A stretch of DNA of 64,000 nt, taken from positions 8,970 through 72,969 of the forward strand of contig DHPU01000008.1 of assembly GCA_002407935.1 (NCBI GenBank), given 5' to 3'. The translations under genes were made by a program, and so were the position numbers. Position 1 is the first letter of the stretch. Every line of letters starts with the position of its first letter. Shown piece by piece: positions 26,669-35,678 of this stretch. Below the pieces are notes generated by a model. That model had not been told where the DNA came from, searched no databases, and worked only from the letters and a program-made list of their open reading frames with translations. Source of the DNA: Peptococcaceae bacterium UBA5356 (GTDB lineage: Bacteria > Bacillota > Peptococcia > DRI-13 > DTU073).

Positions 26669-27835
26669 GTGGCAAAAAGAGATTATTATGAGGTTCTCGG
26701 CGTGGAAAAAAACGCCGGGGAGGCAGAAATTAAAAAAGCTTTTCGTAAATTAGCTCGTCAATATCATCCCGATGTAAACCCCGGTAATAAAGCTGCCGAA
26801 GAGAAATTCAAAGAAGTAAATGAAGCTTATGAGGTTTTGAGTGACTCGGAAAAACGGCAAAGATATGATCAATTAGGTCATGACGGTATTGATCCGAACG
26901 GCTTTGGCGGCGGCTTCGGTGGTTTTGGCGGATTTGGGGAAAATACGGCGGACTTCGGCGGCTTTGGTGATATTTTTGATATGTTTTTCGGGGGAGGAAC
27001 GTCGACACGAGCAAAAGGTCCTCAGCAGGGTGCTGATTTAAGGTATGATCTAGGATTATCTTTTGAAGAGGCGGCTTTTGGCGTAGAAAAAGACTTAGAA
27101 TTGCCGCGCCTGGAAAACTGTCCTACTTGCCATGGCAGCGGGGCTAAACCGGGAACAAGTCCTACCACTTGTGCAAAATGTCAGGGGACAGGGCAGATCC
27201 GGATTACGCAGCGAACACCTTTGGGGCAGTTCCAGACTATTAAAACATGTCCTGAATGTGGCGGGGAAGGAAAAACGATTGCTAACCCTTGTTCAGAATG
27301 CCACGGCAGAGGAAAAATACGGAAGAACCGGAAGCTGCATATTAAGATACCGGCAGGTATTGACAATGGCTCTCGGATCCGTTTGTCGGGGGAAGGCGAG
27401 CCGGGAACACGCGGGGGAGCGACAGGTGATTTATATGTTTTTATCGAAGTGAGACCCCATAAGATTTTCGAAAGACGGGGCAATGACATCTATATGGAAT
27501 TTCCTGTGACCTTTGTGCAGGCTACTTTGGGTGCGGAGGTTCAGGTACCCACCTTGGAAGGAAACGCTACTTTGAAAATACCGGAGGGAACACAGACCCA
27601 TACGGTATTGAGGTTAAGAGGACAAGGGATTCCTTATTTACGGGGGAGCGGACGGGGCGATCAACATATTAGGGTTATTGTAGTGACACCGACGAAGCTT
27701 AGTGAGGAACAGAAACAAGTGCTACGTCAGTTTGATGGCAGTACGGATAAAAGCAATTATCATTCCAGGGGAAAAGGAAGGGATAAAGGGCTTTTGGAAA
27801 AGCTCTGGGATAGCCTGAAAGGAATGGGAGAATAA
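26669..27835 (+). CDS. dnaJ: Chaperone protein DnaJ (Hsp40)
   Basis: The DnaK co-chaperone that delivers substrates and stimulates ATP hydrolysis. Its 388 residues form a type I DnaJ. The J domain has His33-Pro34-Asp35. A Gly/Phe-rich stretch follows (about 76-100). The zinc region has four CxxCxGxG repeats: [24 protein letters not shown] and CSECHGRG. The C-terminal substrate domain has [21 protein letters not shown]. The GTG start follows GGGGAGAGTGAGG. Confidence 0.96.
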   Translation: MAKRDYYEVLGVEKNAGEAEIKKAFRKLARQYHPDVNPGNKAAEEKFKEVNEAYEVLSDSEKRQRYDQLGHDGIDPNGFGGGFGGFGGFGENTADFGGFGDIFDMFFGGGTSTRAKGPQQGADLRYDLGLSFEEAAFGVEKDLELPRLENCPTCHGSGAKPGTSPTTCAKCQGTGQIRITQRTPLGQFQTIKTCPECGGEGKTIANPCSECHGRGKIRKNRKLHIKIPAGIDNGSRIRLSGEGEPGTRGGATGDLYVFIEVRPHKIFERRGNDIYMEFPVTFVQATLGAEVQVPTLEGNATLKIPEGTQTHTVLRLRGQGIPYLRGSGRGDQHIRVIVVTPTKLSEEQKQVLRQFDGSTDKSNYHSRGKGRDKGLLEKLWDSLKGMGE

Positions 27836-27839
27836 GCTT

Positions 27840-28772
27840 ATGGAATGGCAAGAGATCACTGTAATTACGGTACCTGATGCGGTAGAAGCAGTGGCGCAAT
27901 GTTTTTATCAGGTAGGTTCGGGTGGGGTGGTTATCGAAGATTCCGCCCTGTTAAAGACCAAGATAAATGAAGGTAAATGGGATGCCTTTGAATTCCCGGA
28001 AGAAATGTTGCAACGTTCTTTTCCGGTGGTCAAAGGCTATTTGCCTGTAAATGAAGAGTTACCGCCAAAGCTGGAGGAATTAAAAAGAGGGATTGAGGAA
28101 ATCATGGCGCGCCTGGGTCAAGCTCCGGGGACTATTACGCTGGCTACTGTGCAGGAAGAAGACTGGGCGAATTCTTGGAAAGCTTATTTTAAACCTTTCA
28201 AGCTGGGAAACAAAATAGTAATTAAGCCTTCCTGGGAAAGTTATCAGGCCGGAGAAGGGGAAATTGTCCTGGAAATGGATCCCGGCATGGCTTTTGGGAC
28301 GGGAACGCATATTACGACGGCAATGTGTGCGGCTTTTTTAGAAAAGTATCTGCAACCGGGTGATCGGGTTTATGACGTGGGAACAGGTACGGGTATTTTG
28401 GCAATGATGGCGGCATCGATAGGGGCACAATCAGTTTTAGCTTTGGATTATGATCAGGTAGCGGTCAGGGTAGCCGGAGAAAATATTGCTCATAATGGGT
28501 TAGAACAGCTTGTAACGGTGAAGCAAAATGATTTGCTGGACGGAGTAGAGGGGAAGGCGGATTTCATCGCAGCTAATATTATTGCCGATATCATTCTCAA
28601 GTTGCTCCCACAGGTACAAGCCCGGTTGAGAACCGGGGGCCTTTTCCTTGCCTCCGGAATTATTGAGGAGCGGCAGGCGGAAGTGAGGCAGACCGCACAA
28701 GCAGCAGGGTTTGAACTTTTAGAGGAACGAAGCAAGGAGGAGTGGGTTGCTCAGGTTTGGCGATTAAAATAA
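27840..28772 (+). CDS. prmA: Ribosomal protein L11 methyltransferase
   Basis: A SAM-dependent methyltransferase that trimethylates lysines and the N-terminus of ribosomal protein L11. Its 310 residues begin with MEWQEITVITVPDAVEAV. Landmarks are the linker PSWESYQ, MDPGMAFGTGTHITT, and the SAM motif I VYDVGTGTGILAMMAA. FIAANIIADIILKL is the NxxA-type catalytic region. It begins 4 bases after the dnaJ stop, and the dnaJ-prmA-rsmE order is conserved in Firmicutes. Confidence 0.94.
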   Translation: MEWQEITVITVPDAVEAVAQCFYQVGSGGVVIEDSALLKTKINEGKWDAFEFPEEMLQRSFPVVKGYLPVNEELPPKLEELKRGIEEIMARLGQAPGTITLATVQEEDWANSWKAYFKPFKLGNKIVIKPSWESYQAGEGEIVLEMDPGMAFGTGTHITTAMCAAFLEKYLQPGDRVYDVGTGTGILAMMAASIGAQSVLALDYDQVAVRVAGENIAHNGLEQLVTVKQNDLLDGVEGKADFIAANIIADIILKLLPQVQARLRTGGLFLASGIIEERQAEVRQTAQAAGFELLEERSKEEWVAQVWRLK

Positions 28773-28830
28773 GGTAAGATGAAATTCAGGAAAATTATTA
28801 AGCATTAAGCGGTAAGTAGGAAGTGGATGT

Positions 28831-29631
28831 ATGCATAGATTTTTTGTGTGGAAAGAAGATATAAAGAATCATCAAGCGGTAATCAAGGGAGAAGAATTTA
28901 GGCATCTTTCTAAGGTGTTGCGCTTAACGTCAGGAGATGCGGTGACCATTTTTGACGGAGAAGGTCGGGAATATTTGGGCAACATCTTGACGGTGGGCAA
29001 GGAGGAAGCACTTGTTGAGATAGGGGAACCTCTTTTTCTATCTCGGGAAAGTCCTTTAGAGGTATGGCTTGTGCAAGGGATTCCTAAAGGGGAAAAGATG
29101 GAGATGATTATCCAAAAGGCTACGGAGTTAGGGGTACGCGGGATTATTCCTCTCAAAACACAGCGTTGTGTAGTTAAGTTGGAAGGTAAAAAAGAGGAAG
29201 AGCGTCGGAAACGCTGGCAGAAGGTGGCGGTAGAAGCTGCTAAACAATGCCGCCGGGCGTTGGTGCCGGAGGTGTTGTCTCCCTGTAGTATTACAAATTT
29301 TTTGACCGGTTTACCGCAAGAGCGGCATCTTTTTGTACCCTGGGAAGAAGGCGGGGTTTCGATCAAAGAGGTATTAACAGCACAACCGCTTTCTCCTGTG
29401 ATTAGGTCAGCATCCGGATTCCTTTCTGAATCTGAATCTAAATTTGGTTCCGTACCTGTGCCTGTGTATCTGGTAATTGGGCCGGAAGGCGGTTTAGCCG
29501 CAGAAGAAGTTGATCAGATGAAGAATTATGGGGGTATCCCCTTAACTTTGGGGCCTCGGATTTTACGAACGGAGACAGCTGGACTTGCTGCCCTAGCGGT
29601 AGTAATGTTTGCTTGGGGGGACTTAGGATAA
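28831..29631 (+). CDS. rsmE: 16S rRNA m3U1498 methyltransferase
   Basis: A SPOUT-fold methyltransferase that modifies U1498 of 16S rRNA. The 266 residues have a PUA-like N-terminus (IKGEEFRHLSKVLRLTSGDA), then QGIPKGEKMEMIIQKATELG and VEAAKQCRRALVPEV. The SPOUT knot is at YLVIGPEGGLAAEEV and TLGPRILRTETAGLAAL. An extra Ser/Glu-rich piece around SESESKFGSV lies just before the knot. It overlaps mtaB by one base. Confidence 0.94.
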   Translation: MHRFFVWKEDIKNHQAVIKGEEFRHLSKVLRLTSGDAVTIFDGEGREYLGNILTVGKEEALVEIGEPLFLSRESPLEVWLVQGIPKGEKMEMIIQKATELGVRGIIPLKTQRCVVKLEGKKEEERRKRWQKVAVEAAKQCRRALVPEVLSPCSITNFLTGLPQERHLFVPWEEGGVSIKEVLTAQPLSPVIRSASGFLSESESKFGSVPVPVYLVIGPEGGLAAEEVDQMKNYGGIPLTLGPRILRTETAGLAALAVVMFAWGDLG

Positions 29632-31079
29632 TGAATAAAGCGGCAGCGAGGCGACGGCGGGTTGCGTTTCATACCTTAGGTTGTAAAGTAAATCAGAATG
29701 AAACAGAGGCTCTTTCCGCTCTTTTTCGGGAAAAGGGTTATGAGATAGTAGATTTTGAGAAAGAGGCCGATTTGTATGTGATTAACACTTGTACTGTTAC
29801 TCATTTGGCTGATCGAAAATCGCGCCAGATGATCAGGCGGGCGGTGAAGACTAATCCTCAGGCCAAAGTAGTGGTAACCGGGTGTTATGCGCAGACGGAT
29901 GCAGAGACGGTTCAGAAGATACCGGGAGTAAGTCTGATTGTAGGGACGAACGAGAAAGCCCGTTTAGTAGACCTGGTAGAAGAATTTTCTAAGGAGGAAG
30001 AACTTCACCAGACTAAGGAATCTCAAGTAAAGAAGAAATTACAAGCAGCTAAGAAGCCTCATATAACTAAGGAGTTACAGGTAGGTGAAGGTGAGAAAAT
30101 AACGCCAGGACCGCGTGTAGTTGTACGAAAGTATCAGGATTTAAAAGAGTTTACGGAAATTAAGGTTGAGAAAAACATCCAAAGGGCGCGGGCCTATCTT
30201 AAGGTGCAGGAAGGCTGCAATCAGTTTTGCTCATATTGTATTATTCCCTATGCTCGCGGGCCAGTACGCAGCCGTTCTTTGCAAAACACCCTGGAGGAAG
30301 CCGAAAAGCTTGTACAACTTGGCTTTAAAGAGATTATCCTGACAGGGATTCATTTAGGAACCTATGGGCAGGATTTGGGAAAGGGACAGAACTTAGAAGT
30401 GCTATTACAAAAATTGCTGATCCTTTATCCCGAGGCACGGTGGCGTTTGAGCTCTTTAGAACCGACCGAGGTTAATTCGGAATTATTAAGATTACTAAAG
30501 GATTATGCTAATTTTTGCCCGCATTTGCATTTACCGCTCCAGAGTGGGCATGACGAAATTCTCAAGGCGATGAAACGACCTTATACCACGGGTGAGTATT
30601 TCAAGGTAATTACAGAGGTTCGCAAAGCAGTCCCGGATATCGCGATTACCACCGATGTAATGGTGGGTTTCCCGGGGGAGAACGAGGAACATTTTCAGGA
30701 GTATTTACAATTTGTGGAGACTGTTGGTTTTAGTAGACTGCATGTTTTTAAATATTCTCCCCGCAGGGGTACACCGGCCGCCCAATTTCCTGCTCAAGTT
30801 TCTCCGCAGATAAAGGAAGCGCGCAGTAGAAAATTAATTCAACTGGGGGAAAAGTTAGAAGAACGCTATGTTAAGAGGTTTTTGTATCGTGTTGTGGAGG
30901 TCTTGGTGGAAGAACAGATCGATGAGTTTACCTGGGAAGGAAGTAGTGCTAATTATCTCAAAGTCCGTTTTGATTCGGCACAGCTTCGCAGAGAATTGCC
31001 CAGGGGTGAAATTGTTCCGGTTATTTTGCAGGAATTTACGGGAAAGCATTGTCTTGGACAGGTTTTCCAGTTAAAATAG
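29631..31079 (+). CDS. mtaB: tRNA-t6A37 methylthiotransferase MtaB
   Basis: A radical SAM enzyme that adds a methylthio group to t6A37 of tRNAs reading ANN codons. ATG 29631 overlaps the rsmE stop and gives 482 residues, longer than the usual 430-450. The N-terminal MTTase domain has FHTLGCKVNQNETEAL, INTCTVTHLADRKSRQ and TGCYAQT, which bind one cluster. The radical SAM cluster is CNQFCSYC. Later landmarks are HLPLQSGHDEILKAMKRPYT and a TRAM-like tail. The extra length is a Lys/Glu/Gln low-complexity insertion (around residues 118-160) between the MTTase and radical SAM domains. Confidence 0.94.
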   Translation: MNKAAARRRRVAFHTLGCKVNQNETEALSALFREKGYEIVDFEKEADLYVINTCTVTHLADRKSRQMIRRAVKTNPQAKVVVTGCYAQTDAETVQKIPGVSLIVGTNEKARLVDLVEEFSKEEELHQTKESQVKKKLQAAKKPHITKELQVGEGEKITPGPRVVVRKYQDLKEFTEIKVEKNIQRARAYLKVQEGCNQFCSYCIIPYARGPVRSRSLQNTLEEAEKLVQLGFKEIILTGIHLGTYGQDLGKGQNLEVLLQKLLILYPEARWRLSSLEPTEVNSELLRLLKDYANFCPHLHLPLQSGHDEILKAMKRPYTTGEYFKVITEVRKAVPDIAITTDVMVGFPGENEEHFQEYLQFVETVGFSRLHVFKYSPRRGTPAAQFPAQVSPQIKEARSRKLIQLGEKLEERYVKRFLYRVVEVLVEEQIDEFTWEGSSANYLKVRFDSAQLRRELPRGEIVPVILQEFTGKHCLGQVFQLK

Positions 31080-31100
31080 AGATAAAGGGGGTGTAAAGTA

Positions 31101-31442
31101 ATGAAGGAATGTCTTTTTTGTAAGATAGTAAAGGGTGAAATCCCGAGTAAGAAAGTTTATGAAGATGACAGTATCTTGGCTTTTTATGATATAAACCCGG
31201 CTGCTCCCGTACATGTTTTGGTTATTCCTAAAGAACATATAGAAAGTTTAGCGAAGCTAAAGGAAGAGCAGTTAGCTTTAGTGGGGTATTTACATGGGAA
31301 GATTCGTAAAATTGCCCAAGATCTAAACTTGGAGCATGGTTATCGGGTAGTAAATAATTGTGGCAGCGATGGGGGACAAGAAGTCGGTCACCTTCACTTT
31401 CACCTATTAGGTGGAAGAAAAATGCTCTGGCCGCCAGGTTAA
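31101..31442 (+). CDS. hinT: HIT-family nucleotide hydrolase (HinT-like)
   Basis: This small 113-residue histidine-triad protein is likely a purine nucleoside phosphoramidase. The fold starts with CLFCKIVKGEIPSKKVYED, then AFYDINPAAPVHVLVIPKEH. The triad HLHFHLL places His97, His99 and His101 at the active site. It lies 21 bases after mtaB and before rpsU, the conserved Firmicute order. Confidence 0.93.
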   Translation: MKECLFCKIVKGEIPSKKVYEDDSILAFYDINPAAPVHVLVIPKEHIESLAKLKEEQLALVGYLHGKIRKIAQDLNLEHGYRVVNNCGSDGGQEVGHLHFHLLGGRKMLWPPG

Positions 31443-31445
31443 TTC

Positions 31446-31474
31446 TTGACCCCCTTCTGCTATTGAAGTATAAT
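31446..31474 (+). promoter_or_regulatory. Promoter of rpsU
   Basis: TTGACC (31446-31451) and TATAAT (31469-31474), spacing 17. It gives rpsU its own transcript beginning about 90 bases before the start codon. Confidence 0.75.
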
Positions 31475-31572
31475 ATTAGATGTGTATTTTAGCCTTGTTC
31501 CCAGTTATTTTACAGCAAGCTACGTAGCAATTTTTTTAGCAAGACGGTCGTAGTGGAGGGAGGGAAAAATGA

Positions 31573-31749
31573 ATGAGCGAAGTGAGAGTAGGCAAAAACG
31601 AAACTCTTGATAGTGCACTCCGCCGCTTCAAGCGTACTTGTCAGAAGTCTGGTGTTCTTGCCGAGTTTAGAAAACATGAACATTATGAGAAGCCAAGTGT
31701 GAAGAAAAAAAAGAAGTCCGAAGCAGCCAGGAAAAGGAAGTTCAAATAG
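31573..31749 (+). CDS. rpsU: 30S ribosomal protein S21
   Basis: A 58-residue basic small-subunit protein involved in initiation on natural mRNAs. It begins [20 protein letters not shown], continues [20 protein letters not shown] and ends in a Lys/Arg-rich tail ([15 protein letters not shown]). The ATG at 31573 follows GGAGGGAGGG. Another ATG 4 bases upstream is in a different frame and not used. The yqeY gene that usually follows is not here; a terminator comes next. Confidence 0.96.
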   Translation: MSEVRVGKNETLDSALRRFKRTCQKSGVLAEFRKHEHYEKPSVKKKKKSEAARKRKFK

Positions 31750-31785
31750 GAGTAAGCAAGGGAGTTTTGCTTAGCAGTATTAACA

Positions 31786-31820
31786 GTAACAGCTCGGTAT
31801 TAACCGAGCTGTTTTTATGT
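31786..31820 (+). terminator. Terminator after rpsU
   Basis: AACAGCTCGGT pairs perfectly with ACCGAGCTGTT and is followed by TTTAT. It closes the long chaperone/RNA-modification cluster. It stands just beyond the convergent lytic transglycosylase gene and may serve both. Confidence 0.85.
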
Positions 31821-31830
31821 ATTTATTTAG

Positions 31831-32445
31831 TTAACCGGCGATTTGTAAAGCAAGTTGCCGACTTTTGCTCTTAATTCTTTGCGAGTATCTACTAACAGAT
31901 GTTCCTTTATTTTTCATATAAATTTCCAAACCCCTTGGACCGCGGTTATAAGCTGTTAAAGCCCGATGGTAGTCCCCGTTGTTGCTATGTAATAATTTAG
32001 CAAGATAATATGTACCGAGAGAAATGTTATAATTAGTGTCAAAGAGATGGTTTTCACCGTAGCTAACCTTTAACTCCTGCGATAATTCTTTAGCGGTAAC
32101 AGGTCTGATTTGGCATAATCCTCTGGCGCCGAATTTACTGACTGCCCGAGGATTAAAATCACTTTCCGTTTTAATTAATTCTAACATGATTGTGGGTGTA
32201 ATCTCATATTTTTCACTTTCCCGTAGCACAACGGCTACAATTTGTGGGGATGTTTGATAGATTTCCGAGAATCTATTGATTTTTATCAGTTCCTCTTTTA
32301 ATTGGGTTGCTTCTTCTTGGCTTTTTTGCAAGTCCTGTTTTAAACAAGCATTTTCTTGATACAGCGTGCAGATACAGAATAACGCTGCAAGAACTACCGC
32401 AGTATATACAAAAATCAGCAGCGGTATTTTGATTTTTTTAAACAC
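31831..32445 (-). CDS. Membrane-anchored lytic transglycosylase (SLT domain)
   Basis: A peptidoglycan lytic transglycosylase of the Slt/MltE type, 204 residues. An N-terminal transmembrane segment (about 8-28) is followed by a short coiled-coil with heptad-like Glu/Leu/Lys (about 32-57). The goose-lysozyme-like domain has the catalytic glutamate Glu94 in LIKTESDFNP. It continues with AVSKFGARGLCQIRPVTA, YNISLGTYYLAKLL and ALTAYNRGPRGL. The start is GTG with AGGAGGTTT upstream on the minus strand. It is convergent with rpsU and divergent from the NfeD gene. Substrate details are not visible. Confidence 0.88.
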   Translation of the reverse strand: MFKKIKIPLLIFVYTAVVLAALFCICTLYQENACLKQDLQKSQEEATQLKEELIKINRFSEIYQTSPQIVAVVLRESEKYEITPTIMLELIKTESDFNPRAVSKFGARGLCQIRPVTAKELSQELKVSYGENHLFDTNYNISLGTYYLAKLLHSNNGDYHRALTAYNRGPRGLEIYMKNKGTSVSRYSQRIKSKSRQLALQIAG

Positions 32446-32620
32446 AATAAATTTAAACCTCCTAATTATTTTGGAAATTATTACCTAAAAGCTTATTTAC
32501 AAACTTTTCTTATTATATAAAAAATTTTCATGGTTGGCAAGAGCTAAAAGAATGGTTTTTATAATGAGAATATGTTAAACTAAAAAAATAGTAGTTCAAT
32601 AATTACTAACGGGGTGGAAA

Positions 32621-33943
32621 ATGAAAAAGAAGATTTTTTTAAAAGGCTTGTTAGTTTGCTTAATTTTGCTTTTCTGTGCGTTTAATTTATTAGCGGCAAC
32701 TTCTTCAAAGGTATATGTTATACCTGTCCAAAAAACGATAGATCCGGGTTTAGCCAGTTTTATGGAAAGAAGTTATCAGGAAGCGGAAAGTCTTAAAGCA
32801 AAGTTAATTATTTTGGAGGTGGATACCCCCGGTGGGCGGGTTGATGCCGCTGAAAAAATCAAAAAAGTGATTAATAACAGCACGATTCCTACTATAGCGT
32901 TGGTGAAGGGTGGGGCGATTTCGGCAGGAGCTTATATTACCTTAGCTTGTCCGCAAATAGCCATGATACCCGGTTCAACAATAGGGGATGCGGAACCGCG
33001 GTTAAGCAGCGGCGAGAGGGTTGATGAAAAGTTCGTCTCTTATTGGGCGGCAGAAATGGGTACTACGGCTGAAAAAAACGGGAGAGACAGAGAAATTGCG
33101 ATGGCTATGGCCGACCGGGATATTGAGATTCCCGGAGTGGTAGAAAAAGGCAAGTTATTGACCTTTACTTATCAGCAGGCGAAGGAGCACGGTTATGCCG
33201 ATTATATTGTAAAGGATCGGGCAGAATTGTTACAGGTACTGAAATTAGATGAAGCAGAAGCGGTTGAGGCGAAGCCGACGGTAGCCGAAAAATTGACCCG
33301 GATAGTAACAAATCCATATATGGCTTCTCTCCTTTTGACAATAGGTATTGCGGGGATTATTATTGAGATTTTTACGATAGGGTTTGGTCTTGCGGGGTTT
33401 TTGGGGATTGCTTCTTTAGCTCTTTATTTTGGGGGGCATCTTTTAGCGGGCTTTAGTGGTTGGGAAGCGATTCTGCTTTTCTTGCTGGGGATCATCCTTT
33501 TGGGGATAGAAGCACTTGTACCCGGATTTGGATTACCGGGGTTAGGGGGAATAATTAGTATTATTGTGGGAATTGTACTGGCTGCTCCGAGCTGGGAGGC
33601 GGGGATAGCCTCTTTAGTTATGGCGATTGTGGGGACAATTATTTTGGTATTGCTTAGCTTTAAGGTATTGACGAAAAGAAGGTTTTGGGATCGGTTGGTT
33701 TTGGGCACGAAATATAACAAAGAGGCCGGTTACATCCCCCAAAAAGAGGACTTTAACAGGTATATTGGCAAACAGGGGGAAGCCCTTACGATTCTCAGAC
33801 CGGCCGGGACGGTTCTTCTTGAAGATGGAACCAGACTTGATGTGGTGACCGATGGCGGTTTCATTCAAAAAGGAGAACGGGTGGAGGTAATTGGGGCTGA
33901 AGGGATAAGGTTGATTGTGCGTGAAAAACGCGAAACAAATTAA
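32621..33943 (+). CDS. NfeD-family membrane protease-like protein (long form, YqeZ type)
   Basis: The partner of flotillin FloA in membrane microdomains, 440 residues. It has a signal peptide (about 1-25) and a ClpP-like serine protease domain with LEVDTPGGRVDAAEKI, ALVKGGAISAGAYITLA and GSTIGDAEPR. The serine in ISAGAYI and a downstream lysine would form the Ser-Lys dyad. Four to five transmembrane helices follow (about 230-345), then a C-terminal OB-fold NfeD domain (IGKQGEALTIL onward). The floA gene starts 38 bases later. In Bacillus the equivalent pair is yqeZ-yqfA. Confidence 0.9.
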   Translation: MKKKIFLKGLLVCLILLFCAFNLLAATSSKVYVIPVQKTIDPGLASFMERSYQEAESLKAKLIILEVDTPGGRVDAAEKIKKVINNSTIPTIALVKGGAISAGAYITLACPQIAMIPGSTIGDAEPRLSSGERVDEKFVSYWAAEMGTTAEKNGRDREIAMAMADRDIEIPGVVEKGKLLTFTYQQAKEHGYADYIVKDRAELLQVLKLDEAEAVEAKPTVAEKLTRIVTNPYMASLLLTIGIAGIIIEIFTIGFGLAGFLGIASLALYFGGHLLAGFSGWEAILLFLLGIILLGIEALVPGFGLPGLGGIISIIVGIVLAAPSWEAGIASLVMAIVGTIILVLLSFKVLTKRRFWDRLVLGTKYNKEAGYIPQKEDFNRYIGKQGEALTILRPAGTVLLEDGTRLDVVTDGGFIQKGERVEVIGAEGIRLIVREKRETN

Positions 33944-33980
33944 ATAAAATTAAACCAAAATAAAAAGGAGGTAGTTTTAA

Positions 33981-34970
33981 GTGGGACCATTTATTACGCT
34001 TGTCATCATGATTGCAATCATTTTTACTTTTTTGGCGGTGCTTTTTAGCTTTATTCCTCTGGGTTTGTGGATTTCCGCATTAGCGGCGGGAGTACGTATC
34101 GGGATTTTTACTTTGGTTGGAATGCGGTTTAGACGGGTGCCTCCTTCGCTGATTGTCAACAGCTTAATTAAGGCGGATAAGGCCGGAATTGAGGTCAGTA
34201 CGAATCAATTGGAAGCACATTTCCTGGCCGGTGGTAATGTTGACCGGGTAGTTAATGCTTTGATAGCGGCGGAAAGAGCGAATATCCCCTTGCCTTTTGA
34301 ACGTGCGGCGGCGATTGATTTAGCCGGTCGTAATGTGTTGGAAGCTGTACAAATGAGTGTTAATCCTCAGGTGATTGAGACTCCGGTTGTTTCCGCCATG
34401 GCTAAAAACGGGATTGAAGTGAGAGCTAAGGCGAAAGTTACCGTAAGGGCTAATATAGACCGTCTGGTAGGGGGCGCCGGAGAAGCAACAATTATTGCCC
34501 GTGTCGGGGAAGGGATTGTTACAACGGTAGGTAGTTCAGATACGCATAAAGTTGTCTTGGAAAATCCGGATTTGATTTCTCGTACGGTGCTGAATAAGGG
34601 TTTGGATGCCGGGACGGCTTTTGAGATTTTGTCCATAGATATTGCGGATGTTGATGTCGGACGGAATATCGGAGCCCAGTTACAGACGGATCAGGCCGAG
34701 GCCGATAAGCGGATCGCTCAGGCGAAAGCGGAGGAACGTCGTGCTCTGGCCGTGGCTCGTGAACAGGAAATGAAAGCCTCTGTGCAGGAAATGAGGGCGA
34801 AGGTTGTGGAAGCCGAGGCAGAAGTACCTCAGGCGATGGCGCAAGCCTTGCGGGAAGGCAAATTGGGTGTTATGGATTATTATCAATTGCAAAATGTGCT
34901 TGCGGATACCAGCATGAGGGAATCCATTGCCAAGGGAACGGGGCAAAACGGTCAGGAACCGATCAAATAA
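33981..34970 (+). CDS. floA: Flotillin-like protein FloA
   Basis: A membrane-scaffold protein that organises functional membrane microdomains. Its 329 residues begin with hydrophobic hairpin segments (about 4-25 and 30-48). A PHB/SPFH domain follows with [20 protein letters not shown] and [11 protein letters not shown]. The coiled-coil tail is rich in Ala-Glu-Lys repeats ([20 protein letters not shown]). The GTG start has AAGGAGGTAG upstream. It forms an operon with the NfeD-like gene and probably the acidic protein at 35014. Confidence 0.94.
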   Translation: MGPFITLVIMIAIIFTFLAVLFSFIPLGLWISALAAGVRIGIFTLVGMRFRRVPPSLIVNSLIKADKAGIEVSTNQLEAHFLAGGNVDRVVNALIAAERANIPLPFERAAAIDLAGRNVLEAVQMSVNPQVIETPVVSAMAKNGIEVRAKAKVTVRANIDRLVGGAGEATIIARVGEGIVTTVGSSDTHKVVLENPDLISRTVLNKGLDAGTAFEILSIDIADVDVGRNIGAQLQTDQAEADKRIAQAKAEERRALAVAREQEMKASVQEMRAKVVEAEAEVPQAMAQALREGKLGVMDYYQLQNVLADTSMRESIAKGTGQNGQEPIK

Positions 34971-35013
34971 GCGGTATTAGGGCTAATAGATAAAAGAAAG
35001 GGGGGAAGCCCCT

Positions 35014-35484
35014 TTGGAAGATTTAATTGGGATTATTATCTTTATTCTTTTTGTGGTGGCACGTGCTAATGCAGATCGTAAACGGGGCATGGAAAAGCAA
35101 CCTTCTCCCAGTAGCACCGAACAGCCAAGACCATATTTTGATTTCCCCTATACTCAGGAAGAGGAGGAAGAACCTGAGTACTGGGAAAGTTACGAGACCA
35201 TGAAGAGTAACGGTACCATGGAAAATTACGAGACCTTGGAAAACATTGAGAACGTAGCAGAACAAGAAACCATGGAAACCTATGAAAGCCTGGAAAACTA
35301 TGAAAGCATGGAGGGAAGAAGCCTGGAGGAACAACCGCTTCTTCATTTAGTTACAAAGGAAGAACCGGTAGTAGTCTCGTCCCCAATTAAGCAGTTTGGT
35401 TTTGCGGGAATGAATATGCAGCAGGCGGTTATTTGGAGCGAAATATTGCAAAAGCCGAGAGCTTTGCGTAAAAGAATAAGGTAG
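35014..35484 (+). CDS. Membrane-anchored acidic protein after floA
   Basis: I do not recognise this 156-residue protein. It has one N-terminal transmembrane helix (about 3-16, LIGIIIFILFVVAR), then a Pro/Ser-rich piece. A strongly acidic tract (about 45-108) is built of loose repeats of the type ESYETM, ENYETLEN and ETYESLENYESME. A short basic tail, KPRALRKRIR, ends the protein. The charge pattern suggests a flexible cytoplasmic tail. It follows floA by 43 bases with the strong site AAAGGGGGGAAG and a TTG start, so it is likely in the NfeD-FloA operon. Confidence 0.6.
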   Translation: MEDLIGIIIFILFVVARANADRKRGMEKQPSPSSTEQPRPYFDFPYTQEEEEEPEYWESYETMKSNGTMENYETLENIENVAEQETMETYESLENYESMEGRSLEEQPLLHLVTKEEPVVVSSPIKQFGFAGMNMQQAVIWSEILQKPRALRKRIR

Positions 35485-35522
35485 ACTTTACAAATTAAAC
35501 CAATAAAAAATGTTTCTATGCT

Positions 35523-35567
35523 TTGCGGTAGTCCAAGTGATGCGGGTCTTGGACTACCGCAATTTTT
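35523..35567 (+). terminator. Terminator of the NfeD-FloA operon
   Basis: Perfect 15-bp stem TTGCGGTAGTCCAAG (35523-35537) / CTTGGACTACCGCAA (35548-35562) followed by TTTTT. It isolates the accessory island that begins next. Confidence 0.92.
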
Positions 35568-35592
35568 GTCGGAAAGTGACGAACGAAATTTC

Positions 35593-35621
35593 TTGCAATA
35601 CCTAATACGGTAAAATATGAT
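35593..35621 (+). promoter_or_regulatory. Candidate promoter of the subtilase-RCC1 gene
   Basis: TTGCAA (35593-35598) and TATGAT (35616-35621) with 17-base spacing, 58 bases upstream of the ATG. The -10 is imperfect, so this is a tentative call. Confidence 0.4.
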
Positions 35622-35678
35622 TAAAATGTGTAAAATAAGATGAAAAAATAGGAATAAAAAATAGGGGGTATTTTACAA

